A stretch of 64,000 bases of DNA from Geosiphon pyriformis. Its lineage: Eukaryota; Glomeromycota; Glomeromycetes; Archaeosporales; Geosiphonaceae. Shown here piece after piece: positions 1 to 16,500 of this stretch. Under the pieces are notes generated by a model. That model was not told where the DNA came from. It was given only the letters and a program-made list of their open reading frames with translations, and searched no databases. Made by a program: the position numbers and the translations under genes. The stretch covers positions 137,644 to 201,643 of the forward strand of contig JAAOMT010000261.1 of assembly GCA_016748015.1 (NCBI GenBank), given 5' to 3'. Each line of letters starts with the position of its first letter. The stretch's first letter is position 1.

Positions 1-3000
1 GCTTAGCCCCCAGAAAACATCTTACTGCACTTGCTAGATAACTTTGTGCTATTCTGAAAGAACAGCAAGATCATGAGGGTTTTTAAAAACAATTAGAAAC
101 GTGGAAAGGCAAACGACAAATTCTCACTTTCTAATTTCCGAATAAGAGCTCAGCGATAGCTCAACCAAATCTTTCAATAAATCATCATGCAAACTAGTTC
201 GCGCGCGAAAGAATGCATTTTGTTTAAGGCGACACAAATGCTGCTGATAAGCCCGTTTCACTATAAAATATATTATAATGAGCTAAAGGTTGATTGAAAG
301 ACCGTAGGCGAAAAACGAGAAATTTTTCTACCAAGCAAATATCTAGGATATCTTTTATCCCCGCGTGAAGTTTTTAGCATTCCTTTAGCATATTGATACC
401 CGCGTTTGCTTCCATCATATTTTCCTTTCTCGACCCCACGATCAGTTAAGTAGGTTTTAGCCATCTAAAAATCGAGCAAATGTTAATGAGTGGCTAAATG
501 AGAATAGCTATTTTGTAGTTAAAATACCTTAAGAATAATCTTGATGCTTTCTATGTCGTCCTCTCGAGAAGCTTGAAAATAGACGAAAAGCTCATGGAGA
601 AATTCCCCGATACGCTTACGCAACTGTCGAACAACTTCTCTACGTGGGTCGTTGGGATTAGTGAGACAATATCCAGCCAATAAAGCTGAATTTGCAATAA
701 TATGGAACGGTTCATTTTCTTGATTGCTGGAGAACGATGAATATTTTAGTTATAAATATGAAAATTTAGAATGCACAACAATCTTAAGTTACCTATAATC
801 TGAAATGGAAATATCACCATCATCTTCGACTAAAGTTGTCGTGCCATGTAAACAATTTCGAATAACACTAAGTTGGCGACAAAACTCTACAGATATTTCA
901 CGATTGCTCAAAGATTTCCCATTCTTGTCGGTCCCTGTGGCTATAAGGTTTTGGCACGTTTCAATAGCTGGCTGTAAAAATAAATTCAATAACTCTAAAG
1001 CAAAATCGATTTCTGGATCAGTTGGAACGTGCCAATTGATCTTTAAATTGTCCTTATCGCCAGGCTCTACCCAGTATTTGTGATGATTTTTCTGATATTC
1101 TGTGATCAAAAAAAACTTAGTGTGATTTGAAATAAGCGGAATATTTGATCAAAAAATTATTTACCTTCCGAATTCCATCGTTCTGCGTCAACATTTCTGC
1201 ACTCTGTAGGATATATGTGCGTCAAAGAAATTAGGAGCATCCTCAAATACTTCCCGGCCCACATATAGCCCTTGCGTGAACGACAATTTTGGATCATTTC
1301 CTTTCCCAGCTCGATCAACTCTTTTTTATGCGCAAGAGCTTCAGCTCCAGTAAACATTACAACATGATATAAAATGCACTGATACCAATGAAGAGTTGTG
1401 TCGGATTGAATAAGGTGTGAAGAGGAAGTTGTGGGAGTCGATGAGGCACCGTGCTCAAGCTCATTCAAGATATTGGAATAACACATTGGGATAAACTTGG
1501 CCAGGCCTTTCTTGCGATTAGGACTAGTAAGAGTCGCGCATAAGAAACCTTGACGTTAAGTAAAACAATGATTAGGTTGAATATGTATTTAATAGAAAAC
1601 CTGATTTAGAAGAGTTTAAATTCAATTTACCCATAGGTTTTGTGGCATTTTGTAGTATTGTCGATGAAGCGAAATCTGATACCATTTTCAATGACATATT
1701 ATAGAGTTTATCGGATAATTGAAATCCAACAACTTCACATGCATGCTGGAAAAATTATTGATTAACTAGAGGCAAACAAAAGCTTATTAAACAATGAAAA
1801 CTTTACCAAAAGCACGGTAACTAGCCCAGTCTCCATATTGTGGACCTTGATTTTCTTGTTATTGTCTTGTTGAGGGAGATATTCAAACTGTTCAAGTCAG
1901 ACGAAGAAAGTCAACAAAAATATCTGGTATTTACTTGGAAATAACGAATTAAAATAAATAGAATATCAACAACAACAAAAAGGATACAATAGTGAAAACC
2001 CGGCCATAAAATTTTGCGACCCAATCTTCAAATTCCCCAGTACTAGCTTTGCAAAGGCCATCTTCTTCGGCTTCATCAATTTCCATTTCATCTTCATTTC
2101 TTGCATCAATGTCCACGCCAGACCAGCGAAATCCTGATTCACTAGCGCCTTCTGTTAAATCAATCAAAGGTACACCCATGACAGCATGAGTCACAAAAAT
2201 CAGAGAAGATATGGTTTTTATGGGATCGTTCATGTCAATTCCAGGAATAATCAAATGTAGTAGGGGCGCAAGATTTTTCCCTCCAGGAGAATAATGGATG
2301 CGAGAGAAAAGTGGTATGGCAAGAAGAGAAAGAGCGGAAATGGATGAAGTTGTCCGATGTGTCTATTTTTATCAATGAATCAATAAAACCACAAAAATGA
2401 TTCCGATCAATCATTCAATATATACAGAAACAGGAATTTACCTCAGTTAAAGTTTCCAATGATGGGTAAACGCGTTCTAAAAGACCTGGAAATATGAGGG
2501 ATGGCTCTAACCCTAAAAAAAAAATGAGTTAAAAAGAAAAGTTGAAGATTTAAATTAAATAAATCAAAATCATCCTAGATGCAAGACTATAAAAGGATAC
2601 AAGCTAAGTATTTCAAAGCAGCGTGACTTGCACCAATAGATAACGCGTCTTTTCCAAACATGGATAAAAATGTGACATTTCTCAAAGTTAAGACAAATTC
2701 GCGTCTCAATTCGGGGGTTAATCGTCGATGCTGAGGAGTTTTACATTCTAGCTTTTGTTCTGCAAAAGACACGGATTAAAAAATTACAGTTGGCTCTTTT
2801 AATAAATTGAGGGATTACCGCTTTAAAACTGACCATCTCTCCATCGCTTAAAAAACTCATATCCTAGAAATTGTAAAAATCGCACAATTGAAAATGTCCA
2901 TCGTCCATAATTACTAGGATGATAGAATGACTCAATAGCCTGGATTAAATTTCCTAACTGTGTCAAAGTTGACTCTTCATTTGGGTGAGCAGTGGTTGGG

Positions 3001-4525
3001 AAGATTGTATATACAATAAATCTTGCCATCATTTTGAACTTTTCCTTGAGAAAAAAACCCCCAAAGTAAAACAAATGTCAACAAAATCTGAAAATTTTGT
3101 ACTCAAAATTAAATTAAAAAAAGATAAATACCCCCTTTTTCCGCAAGAGCAGAGCACTTCCAGCCCTTGTGTCAACCTTTGAAGCCCATCCTACAATCGG
3201 GGTTCCTCTTCCATTACCAGAATTTGAGCTACCGACAGGTAAGTCCATCATTTTAGAACCAGTAGCAAACACAGTACGCACTTGAGATTTGGTAAATACA
3301 CTAATCATATCAGGATCATGTACATCAGCTCCAACATTGTCCTCGGCTACTCGAGCCACAAGATCAAGAAATTCTGTTTGATACATTATTGAGCCTGGTA
3401 TCAAATACCAAAGCGAAAATATTGTTGGAAGCCATATTGTCGGTGAAAATTGACCAGATGGAGATGAATTTGTGGGCAAAAAACGAACAAGATAGGCTTG
3501 AACAACGAACGCATCACCAAGTGAATTAGCGTTGTATACAGGCAAAATTTTTTCAAGGATTTCACCAGTTGTCTCGGGGGGGAAAAATCTGTAGGGTGTA
3601 TTTAAGCGGTTAAATGAAATAGTTCAGGAGAAAATATGATAACTTTTTGTTTAAAATATTTATACCTTTGGGCAAACTCAACCAAGCGCAAGATGGATTT
3701 GAATTGTTTACTGTCATTGATGGAGGATTAAAGATATTACTGAATAAAGTTATTTAACAGAAATGTAACCCTGAAAAAACAAGTCCCTTGAAAACAAATT
3801 TATTAAGCTCGAGAAGAATTTCGGATACGATTCACTGATGAATATTTTTTTCCGATTTTTTGGAAAGAATGTTCGATCAATAATGTCGAATAATGGTTTC
3901 CATGGTAAAACCAAGTCTTCTGGGCCGATCTTATCTTTTTTTCTTTAAATTTATCAAATTGACATATGACGTTAATTAGATAGGCTTAGGTAATGGTAAA
4001 TTAAATTAAATTAATTTTTTTAAGCTGAATTAATAAAAGAAACGTGAATCATAGACGAAGTCGCGTTTGTTATGAAGAAAAGAAAGTTATCCTACTTGAG
4101 CAAACGCATACAAATATTGGCGTACGATTCCACACATGAAGGATTAATGCCGGAAGTGGTGGCAAGCTCGAACATTATTCGAGCTAAAAGCGCCCGGGTT
4201 TCACGCGTTAATGGGTGCTGAAGCTCAAGGTACCTGCCAGTCATGTACATACAGTTGAAAGAGTAAGTAAGAAGTCGATTCTCGCGTTTCTAAAGGCTCC
4301 CAACATTTAATTAACAAAATTCAATTTTTACGAGGAATCAAAGACTGACGATTCATGAATATAGTGATTAAGAGTTTACCTATTAAGCTGCTTCACCCAA
4401 TGTACGCAGCCTGAGCCCCAGTCCTGCGCTTTTGCGGCAAGACATAGATTTTTTACTATGTTATTAAGCAAGGCCTCCGGCTCACCCTCAAGGGTCGAGG
4501 CGTAAGGTAAATTTCCCGAGAACAT
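1..4525 (-). CDS. BLM10: Proteasome activator Blm10/PSME4 family, many exons, 3' part beyond left edge
   Basis: Blm10/PA200 caps the 20S proteasome core with a long HEAT/ARM solenoid and promotes ubiquitin-independent degradation, often in the nucleus. The start is the ATG at 4525-4523. Exon 1 ends at 4380 (GT donor 4379) and exon 2 starts at 4233, joining in frame to give HWVKQLNRYLELQHPLTRE. Exon 3, from about 3942, carries the family block LPWKPLFDIIDRTFFPK. Later exons carry WLPTIFSLWYLIPGS (about 3400), FYHPSNYGRWTFSIVRFLQ (about 2900), LIIPGIDMNDPIKTISS (about 2200), YLRMLLISLTHIYP (about 1210), NLKINWHVPTDPEIDFAL (about 1020) and LTDRGVEKGKYDGSKRGYQ (about 440). All match the order expected for the family. 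The junction between exon 3 and the exon near 3730 is unclear and may hide a small indel. The C-terminal residues that open the proteasome gate are outside the window. Confidence 0.9.
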
Positions 4526-6000
4526 GATTCGCGAACGTGTACCTTATGGGTCGTATCCCGGTTTTAAATATGATCAAAAAATGATGACGTTTAAATTCAA
4601 TTTTGACGTACACAGCTACGCGGCCAGTTACGTTTACATAAATAATATAAAATATGTATCTTATTTTATATGATGATTATAATTTAAAAAAGAGAATAAT
4701 GAGTCATTTTTACACAGTTACACAAGTTTTTTGTGAAATGTATATTTGACAAAATAATTATTATTATTATTATTATTATTATTTCAAATATGAAACCTGA
4801 ATATTTTAAGATTAAGCCTTTTAATAAATGATATCTAATAAAAATTTTATAGATTAAGTAATTTTAATTTTAATAAGTTTTAAATTAATATCTGATCTTA
4901 TTATATTATCAAATGAACCTAAAAACCATCAAGTCTATGCAAAAAGAATTTATTTCTTTATAATTTTGTCAGACACTTTTTCAGTTTCATTTTATCATAA
5001 AAAGATTTGCAAAAATGGCAAAACCCAAAAAGCTATATGGACTTAAAAATAATTTATTTCATAAAATAATATCTCTCAACATTTCAAATCATATGAATTT
5101 CTTAAATTTAGACACTCCCTAAATTTTAAACGAATATTTTAAGTATGAATCAAAAAGATTCAATTAATTTAGGAGATTAATTTTTTTTCATACCGGGAAT
5201 TTTTTTTCACCTCATGGGATTTCATTGTTTAATTATTTTTATGATATTGAAGACTGCGAGTAGAAAATAGCTTTTTTTTTTTGCTATTTACATCAATAAG
5301 TTGAATTTAAGAATTTCTGATTTTCATTCTCTGCTTAAAAACTTAATATATCTGTATTATTATTATTCATTACGGCTGCCTTTAAATATAAATGCCGAGT
5401 GGCTGATATGCTGGGAGAAGTTTAAATTAAAATTTATTTTATCAAATATGTTAATTGCTTTGGGGGGCTACATACTATTTTTTTAAAATGAACACCCGAA
5501 AACTATTTAATAGTGATTACAAAACTAATCAATTTTCACATTACCAGACAACTAATAAATCCTTAATATCGTGTCAAATTCTCGCAATTAGTCTTGCCCA
5601 AAAGAAAATTAAATGAGATAACAATAGCTTATGGTCAAACTATCCATCTGAAATCAATCGAGGCGCACAATTTACAGGTTATCAAAAAAAAAAAAAAAAG
5701 AGATCGAAAAATTGCTTGCTTTAATATTTCACAAAATAAATTTTTTTTTTAAATAAATATTACAAAGATTGGTAAAAATGGTTAATTGGAAATTGGGATA
5801 AATAAATGCAAAGATGATGGTGGTTTTCGGTTCCCAAATTAGGGAGACGATTATTAATTTATAATAACCACCGATACGGTTCGGGAAATTGAATTATTTT
5901 GGTTTGGGAGAATTTGGATAAACGTGAAATGTTGTCTATCTGAAGTCAATTTCCAAGAGTGTAACATCAAATTCAACTTAAAACGCCTCTTTTTAAATGA
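4526..6000. other. Intergenic region, AT-rich
   Basis: About 1.5 kb between the 5' end of the BLM10 gene and the 3' end of the LEA-2-type gene. No ORF with family character was found on either strand; the 61-codon ORF at 5301-5486 has no recognisable features. The stretch contains a TTA microsatellite (about 4756-4785), poly-A runs (about 5684-5699) and scattered AT-rich sequence. It should include the BLM10 promoter and the LEA-2 gene's 3' UTR, but no element could be recognised. Confidence 0.6.
4756..4785. repeat. (TTA)n microsatellite
   Basis: Uninterrupted ATT/TTA trinucleotide run of about ten units in the upstream region of the BLM10 gene. Confidence 0.9.
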
Positions 6001-7481
6001 CTAAACGCGTGGTTTCGATTTTGTATTCTTATTCCTTCCAGGAATTGCGTTAAGAGCGCTATTAACATCTACACCTGATATATTAGGGATTTGTCCATTC
6101 TAGAAATAAAGAAATAGCAAAATGAAAAATTAGAATTCTGCAAATTCACATTGACGATATAATCCTTCGCTCTCAGTCACCAAGATTCTATTTTTCTTCC
6201 TCTATTCCCTTTTCCCAGTAATAGAAAAATTACCTGTATAGGACAATCAATCTCAGCTGTTCTTTTGAAACTAGGCCTCACGGTGATCGCTATCACTTTA
6301 AAAGTAACCTCAAGCTTATAATCAATTTGCAATTTACTTTTTGGTCCACCAGTCAATCCACATTTTGATAAGATGTCCATTAAAATACTCAAGCCTGGGT
6401 CATTTGAGGTATCATAATTAATAGTAAAAGGAAAATGAATGGTGGTATTGCCCTTTGCCTCAATATGAACATCTGTCATATTTCCACCACCAATTGAAGT
6501 TGTTTGTTCAGGATAGAATGCCTAAATATTGAGAATTTTATTTATTTGTTGTCAACAAAAAATCTCAAAAAATTCAACACATTTTTCATTCCGTACCGTT
6601 GCTTTGATAGCTTTGAAATCTGCTCCAACAAAATTTGGATTATCCACTTGAATATTCAGACCAAAATTAAAATCAAATCCATTCGTTTTTACCACATAAG
6701 GTGGTAAACCAACTGGAGAACTTCCAATTCCCAAAAATTCAATATGAGGTGGTTTCGCCCATAATAAAACAGCAATTACAATAGCAACAATGATCAAAAA
6801 TAACAGGCAACATAACATGACACATGTTGTTCCACAACCGAAATCTGCTAAACAACAACAAAATGTTCCCATAAATCCTCCATATTTATTTCTCCCCTCT
6901 CGTTTAGATGATCCAGCGTATTCTTTATAAGCGGTAGACTCATGTTTGGTTCCGTATTGGGAAGGTGGTCTTGGAGCTTTTGGATCATTATTATCGTAGA
7001 GAGGCTTCGAGAAAGTTGGCTGCGTATTTAAATTAGAATCACCAAAAGAGTTACTATGGGGTAGAGGAAATGTTGGTTGACGATTTGGTATAGATGACAT
7101 ATTTGGTTGACTAGCATACGGAGGGCCGTTTCTATTATGATATAAATTTTGAGGAGGATCATCAAAAGGAGTAACATAAGGACTTTTTTGAGTTGGAGAT
7201 ATAATCAAATTATTATTATTATTAGGATTATTAGGATTATAATTATTCTTATTAGGAGTGGAATACCCAATTTCACCACCATATCCACCCATCCTGCTGC
7301 TGTCATTGTATATGTAGCTTCCGTCACCATAACCGTCATTCATTGATCGACTTTGAGGTGTATTCGCATATTGGCCGTTATTATTATACCCATCTCCTCT
7401 AGCTATAGGGTAATTGCCTTGATGTCCATTATTTGACTGCGAATAATATTCGGGATTGTGAGTAGTTTTATATTGAGACAT
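6001..7481 (-). CDS. Membrane-anchored LEA-2-type protein, 423 aa, three exons
   Basis: Exons 7481-6597, 6521-6234 and 6099-6001 join in phase 0 across GT-AG introns, giving 423 residues and a TAG stop at 6003-6001. Residues 1 to about 200 are a low-complexity Asn/Gly/Tyr/Pro/Ser-rich tail, probably cytosolic. Next comes a cysteine cluster (GTFCCCLADFGCGTTC), which could be palmitoylated, and then a membrane segment (MLCCLLFLIIVAIVIAVLLW) at about 221-242. The rest, with NGFDFNFGLNIQVDNPNFVG and a second beta-rich part (NTTIHFPFTINYDTSNDPG), resembles the LEA14/LEA-2 beta-sandwich domain of plant NDR1-like and fungal single-pass proteins. It is probably a type II membrane protein of the plasma or vacuolar membrane, with a stress or wall-interface role at most inferred. 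The start is the first ATG of an open exon with a long upstream AT-rich leader. Confidence 0.8.
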
Positions 7482-8551
7482 GATTTTAAAAGATGTCCTA
7501 TAGGTCTGTTTAAATTAGAACCAGCCTAATCACAATTCAAATCAAAGTGGGTAATAAAATTTCAAAGAGCAAGGTATGATACAAGAGTAAAAGCGATTGG
7601 CTCTTTCTAAAGTTATATACAAAAGGTAAACTGACTTCAAAAAACAGGTTGCAAGGTGACAACGGGAAAATAGAATGAAAGGGGTAAAGATTGTAACGAA
7701 AGAAAAAGGGGTGAAGGATAGTTGGCAAAGAAAGTCTTGAGGTTCAAAGTCCAACCTCTTTGAGTTCACTTGAGAACACGATTGCACCAGGCAAAGAGAG
7801 AAAAGTTCAAATCTCTTCGTCCCGGCTATGAAAATTTGAGCTTCGTCAAAAAGAATGAAAAGAAATGTTTGCACAAAAGATACTAGGGCCACATTCACTG
7901 TCTGTCAAAGAATATTCAAGATGTCGATTGATACTATTAAAGTAGTTCCACGTTCCCAAATGCAACTGCATTTTCCTTTCCAATTGGGAAATCAGGCAGA
8001 ACATTACTATTACGAGAATGTATTACAAAAGACAGATTCACTGGGACATTATGTTTATTACACTACTAAAAAACTGATGTCCCTTTCACGTAACACTACC
8101 TTTTGACCAGGGTAACTTTTTATATAATTATTTATTTATTTTATCAATTATATTATTATACTCTATAAGTATTGATTGTTACAAATTTATCACTTATAAA
8201 AAATTAATAATGATAATAAAATTGTAATTTTTTTTGTTTTATTTATAATTTCTTTAGTTTTAAAATGTATATCAAATTAAATAAAGTAGTAAAAAAAATT
8301 TATAAAATTTGATAAAAATAAAATAAGAAATTTATAAAATTATAATTATAATTATAACAAAATAACAAATGATATTTAACATATTTAACCATTTTTGTAA
8401 AAAATAAAATAAAATATTTTAACATAAAACAAATTACCATGAACAAATCTTTGATATTTAAAATGGGAAAACAACGATCACTTAGTTACATGCCTAAATT
8501 TTTTGGTCATGGTTACATCATCGATTTATTTTTTGATTCATTCTCGTTTCG
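7482..8551. promoter_or_regulatory. Shared upstream region of two divergent genes
   Basis: The LEA-2-type gene (minus) and the LETM1 gene (plus) start on either side of this 1.07-kb interval, so it must hold both promoters. The half near 7500-8100 has moderate GC and contains a short ORF (7855-8106, plus; 83 codons with an internal ATG at 7921) that matches no family known to me. The half near 8110-8450 is almost pure A/T. No specific binding site could be assigned. Confidence 0.5.
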
Positions 8552-11374
<2,823 letters not shown>

Positions 11375-11610
11375 TCTAAAGCAATAGGCCGGTTTTTTAA
11401 CCAATAAGAAAACTGGGTTGTTAAAAGTGTTGCATTGAGGCTTTTAGATATCAAACATGACCTAGATATTTATTACAGTATCCAAAACGAATGTTTTCAT
11501 GACTATTATCACGTTACTTTAATAACGTTCATGTTTCTTGGAATAAATTTTTTGTTATTGATTTAATTTACAATTTATTGGTTTTTTTAATTTTAAATAC
11601 CGTATATGAC

Positions 11611-11674
11611 CGAAAATAAGAAACCTATTTTTGTGATCATCAAGTTCTCTAAAATGGAAAGTTTCTTATTTTCG
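11611..11674. repeat. 14-bp perfect inverted repeat, 36-nt spacer
   Basis: CGAAAATAAGAAAC at 11611-11624 is matched exactly, in inverse, by GTTTCTTATTTTCG at 11661-11674, about 240 bp past the LETM1 stop. It could form a hairpin in the 3' flank, or be the end of a small terminal-inverted-repeat transposon. Nothing in the sequence decides between these. Confidence 0.75.
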
Positions 11675-13470
11675 AATCTTTATAGTTCTACCAAAATCTA
11701 CAATGTTCTTTTAAAAGTTAAACTATAGGCATGGCTTATACTTTTTACAATATGTAACTAACCATTTAAACCTAAATTAATACTTGTTTATTATGAATAT
11801 GTTTTTACATTTACTTTTTAGTCTTTTTTTTTATAAAGCCTTATTTTTTTTGCAATTATACATTACACATTATAAAATTTTTTATAGATTTTTTTTATTT
11901 TTGAATTAACTAAAGTTTTTAAGCAAATAAAAAGATCAATTTTAATCTAAAAATTCAACAAACTAAATTTGGCTTTAATATTTATAAGATTAAACTGAAA
12001 TAACATAAAAAATGCAACCAAAAACCAATCTTAACAATAGCAAATTCAATTAAATTTGACAATTTTTAATTTTAACCCCAAAATTAACATTAATTATATT
12101 ATTTATAAAAGTAATAACATATAATTTTAAAAAAAACAGCAGCTTTAACATAGAATATTAAGTTATTAAACTAATTAACAAACTTTTAAATATAACAAAA
12201 AACTTAAAATTTTGCTTAAAAAAAACAAGAAAAATAATTTTATAAATAAAAACAATAATCTAAATTTAATATTTGTAATAACATTAATATTTAAAAGTTT
12301 TTTATTAAATATAACTTTTGTATAAAGTATTAATTTTAACAACCATTATATTAAAAAGTTTTTTAAATTTAAAAGTAATAATAATAATTAATATTAAAAA
12401 CTAATTTTAATTATTAATTTAAAATACTAAATTACTAATTTTAAAAATTGTGCAATTTAATTAATTTAGTCTTAAATATATTTTAAAAATTATAATTTAT
12501 TTTCAATCTTATTTTTTATTATTAAAACTGATTAATAAATAAAAACAATATTAACAACATTAAAAAACTTAAAATATATTATAGCATATTATTATAAATT
12601 AAAAAACTTTAATTTAATATTCACAACTTTATTAAAAAAAATTTAAATCATTTTTAATCTTGTTAAAAAAACACTTAAAAAAATATTACACAAAATTACA
12701 ATAACAAAAACAAATATTAAAAAAAAATTTGCAATTATAAAATAAAAAATAAAATTAATAAGTTTAATTTACATAATAATATTTAAAAAGTTTAAAATAC
12801 AAACTGTATATAAAAAAACTTGTTATTATTTTTAATAATCAATTTTAAACCAAAATATAAATTAAATTTGATTTTTATAATTTTATCAAAGTAAAACTAT
12901 TTATTTAAAATTTTTTTAATAATTTGTAATAATTTTTTAAACATTATTAAAAATAATATTCTTAAAAACAAAAAAAAATTGCATTAATTTTATTTAATTA
13001 ATTTAATTCTTAAAATTAAATAATCTAATAAATTAATTATTTAAAACTATATATAAAAACATAATTTGTTTTGCTTTTAGAATTAATAAAAATAACTAAA
13101 ATTCAACATATTAAATAACTTAATTATATATTAATCAGAACTAATATTAACAAATTTATTATTATTATTATTATTATTATCTAAATAAAAAAAAAGACTA
13201 TTATTTACAATTAAATTTAAATTAAGTATTATAATTAATATAATTATTATAAAACTAGTTTAAATATTAAAAAAATTAAATAAAATTAATATTTTATTTT
13301 TATAAAAAAAACTTCAAAAAAATAGTGTTTTAAAAAATATTAAAAAAAATGTTTTTTTATTTTTTTGGCTTTTTTAATTATTTAAACAAATATAAAAAAA
13401 CAAAAAAAAAACAGATTTGTTATTAATTTACTATAAAAATTTCTGAATTATTTGTAATAATAAATTATTA
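11675..13470. repeat. Extremely AT-rich block X1
   Basis: About 1.8 kb of almost pure A/T with no credible ORF. Read on the minus strand, the part at about 12.8-13.45 kb aligns well by eye with the plus strand at about 20.4-21.0 kb (block X2). Both contain the same order of motifs around ATTATTTAATTTTAARAATT and AAATAAATAGT. It lies directly past the 3' end of LINE copy 1, so it is either the upstream part of another copy or a repeat the LINEs insert into. Confidence 0.6.
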
Positions 13471-13598
13471 TTTTTTTAATATTTTATAAGTGAGATTCAA
13501 ATACTACCTAGTATAATACATCAAATAACTGATTTAAACTAGACATGAATCATGCATTTTCTACATGCAACCAGCTACTTGAACTAATTAAGACCACA

Positions 13599-16500
13599 TT
13601 AAGTACCTATATGTACCAAAACCAAGTCTCCAATACTTGAAAAAAACAAACAAGATCTACAAAGTCCAAAACCAACATCAATAGTTTCAGCAATACCCAA
13701 TAATTTAATTACACTTATAGAAAACACCACAGACAGCCCAAAAACTAAAACCAGAGCTGAATTATCATGCAGTATTATTCCATTCTTCTCTATGTAGGCA
13801 TAATGCTTAGTGCAGACCAATCAAATCTTATCTCTAAAGACAAGACATATGTTATACATAAATTCCACAACTTTTTGACCAGCTATTTTGGAACCTCTGA
13901 AGACAAATGTAGCTTTCTAAAGCCACTCTTTAAAAACAAAGCCTTTGCAAAGAGCTGTGTAAACTGTAATATTTGAAATACAGGAGAACAATAATTACAA
14001 AATACTTGAAAAGAAGATGGAAAGACCAGAGAATACACCTCAAGCAGTGGCATGAGCATCTAACAAACAACAACAAACAGAATTATCAACCATACAAGAA
14101 AAAATATGATCAGAAATCTCTATGTTATCACAATACAAACACAGCATACTGGAGTAATATTTGTCATACAGATGCTTTCAAACAGTAACTAGCAGCTGAT
14201 GATGTAAAGCTTTCATGAAATATGTATGAGCACCAACTGTAGATTTACTAATAAAGCCAACAGCCATGTGCAAGTTTGGATGCCACACCAACAACAAACT
14301 AAGCCAATTAATGTCCGAGCACAGACTATTATCCAAAACCCTAGAACCTGAACTGACTTCTTAGTATGTACAATGAATGGACTAAAAAATCTCATGAACA
14401 AAATGTCTAGAATTACCAAAGATAATATTATCTTTAGCTAAAATACAACATTCTTTTGCACAAAAAAAAAGACACTAGGATGAAAAAGAAGTTGTGTCAG
14501 TAAGCACATCAGTATATTCATTACTCATGACACCTGAATAACCTTTCACTTTGTGCCAGTTAACATTCAAATTCTTTTTTTTAATAATGTTTACAATATG
14601 CTAATACTTAATCCAACAGCGATTCCAAAAATCTGGATAAACTAGACCTAATCCCAATTTGCATACATTCAAGGCAATCTGACTGTCCATAAAAACATTA
14701 ACTAAGTTAAGAGAAAAAACACACTCAAAAGCCAATGTGATAGCCTGCAATTCAGCCAAAGTAGAAAACATCAGACCAGAAATCCTAACCTCCAAACCCA
14801 AGCTTATATCCTCAAAAAAAACCATAGCACCAGCTCTTATGTCAATACTTCCCAAGTCTCTTAGAGATCTATCTGTATAGACAGAAAGGCTGTTAGTCTT
14901 AAGACCCAGCAACTAATCATAAATCAATCCAAACTCACTAGATTCCAAAATGTTCAAAAGTTCAATAATATCCACTGGAGAAAAACAGGCAGAGAAAAAA
15001 GCTACACCATCAAGAAAGTTAACAGAAAGCTTAAACCAATCAGAAATAAGACCACATGAATTCAGCTTTTTTTAATACTTGAAGGTCTTCCAATCAAAAA
15101 CAGCTTCATTTTTACTGCAAAGCTGTTCAACAAAAGCAATACCATATCACCAAAGAGACAGAAAAAACTTAAAATAATCAGTCTTGCCAAGAACAAATAA
15201 CATGAGAGTTTCACCATAAAAACAGAAAGAGTTGTTTACATGACCACCCAAAGACAGACTACACTCATAAAAAATATAAACCACATCTGCCAAAAAATTA
15301 TTAGAAGCACTAACTTTGATATGAGCTGGGGAGACCAAAGGATAAAATAGATTCCAAAACAAAATCTGCAAATCATAAGACTTGTGCAAAAACAACTGAC
15401 CCAAAATCCCAACAGAGTTTGCAAAACACACAATGAAAGCAATCTTGCTTTCAGCCTGAACTTGTTTGAAAGTTTTTAAATCATATAATAAAAGATGACA
15501 AAGCACATCATTGAAAAAATTAAGAGGCAGACTAGATTTCAGCTTTAAGTCTTTGTAAATCAAAGAATCCAACTTATTATACACACTGATAAAAACAAAA
15601 CTGAACTGTGTTCTGTAGCTGACAATAAGGTGAAGAACTGCTGACACCAAATACGAAAACTTTTTATCAGAAATGTTCTTTCTTAGGACCAAATTGGTAA
15701 AAAATCTGACATCAGAATTAGTCTTAACCAGACTAGGCTTCAACAAATCTTCAGTTGGCAAAAAAATCCCTAGATAGTAATAAAACTCTCCTTTTTTGGC
15801 AATAAATATAGGTGAATTACTAATAGACAAATTAGAACATACAACTCTGTAATTAATAAAAATTGCTACTGTTTTGTTATTATTAATAGAAATGTTATTA
15901 ATCTGAAAAAATTTACTAGCAACATTGAAAATGTGTTGGGTTGCAGCTTGGCTGCTACCAATTTAGATTATGTTATCAATAAAAGCACTAATAGTGAGAA
16001 AAGATGTCAATCTAACTTGAGATTTCAAACAACTAGTCTTGGCAACATAATAAAAGTTCAGCTTATATTCACATATGCTCTTTTGTCTCTTGACTTCACA
16101 CAATAAAGGATCATAAAATATGTGCCAAAGAAGTGGTGAGAATACTTCTCTCTGATCCAAACCATTATGTACCTAATATCCACTTGTTAAACCAAAATCT
16201 ATCATTACCCTATTAATATAACCATTGTGAATATTGCCAAAAAATCTTGAAAAAGATTTTGCGAGTAATCTCAATTAAAGTAATAGGTCAGGTGTTTATA
16301 AGAACTCCCTTTTATTCATACAGTTTTGGAATTATTGAGACTTAAGCTTCTTTCTAAGCACTAGGCACTAACTCATGAAACAAACAAAAGTTCAAAAGCA
16401 CCAAAAGCATATTCAAGACTAATCTGTCACAATGCTTTCATAGCTTATTTGACACTCCAGAAAGACCAGCAGCTTTGCTATTAAACAGATTAAAAACCAC

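Noticed and set aside
3800-4000. Possible pseudogenisation of BLM10 at the exon 3 junction
   Set aside because: All other exons are open and conserved. An unusual intron or a sequence error is more likely than gene death.
7855-8106. 83-codon ORF with ATG at 7921, slightly like the start of an MSP/VAP-domain protein
   Set aside because: The likeness is limited to a few residues, there is no continuation downstream, and it lies in a shared promoter region. Not called a gene.
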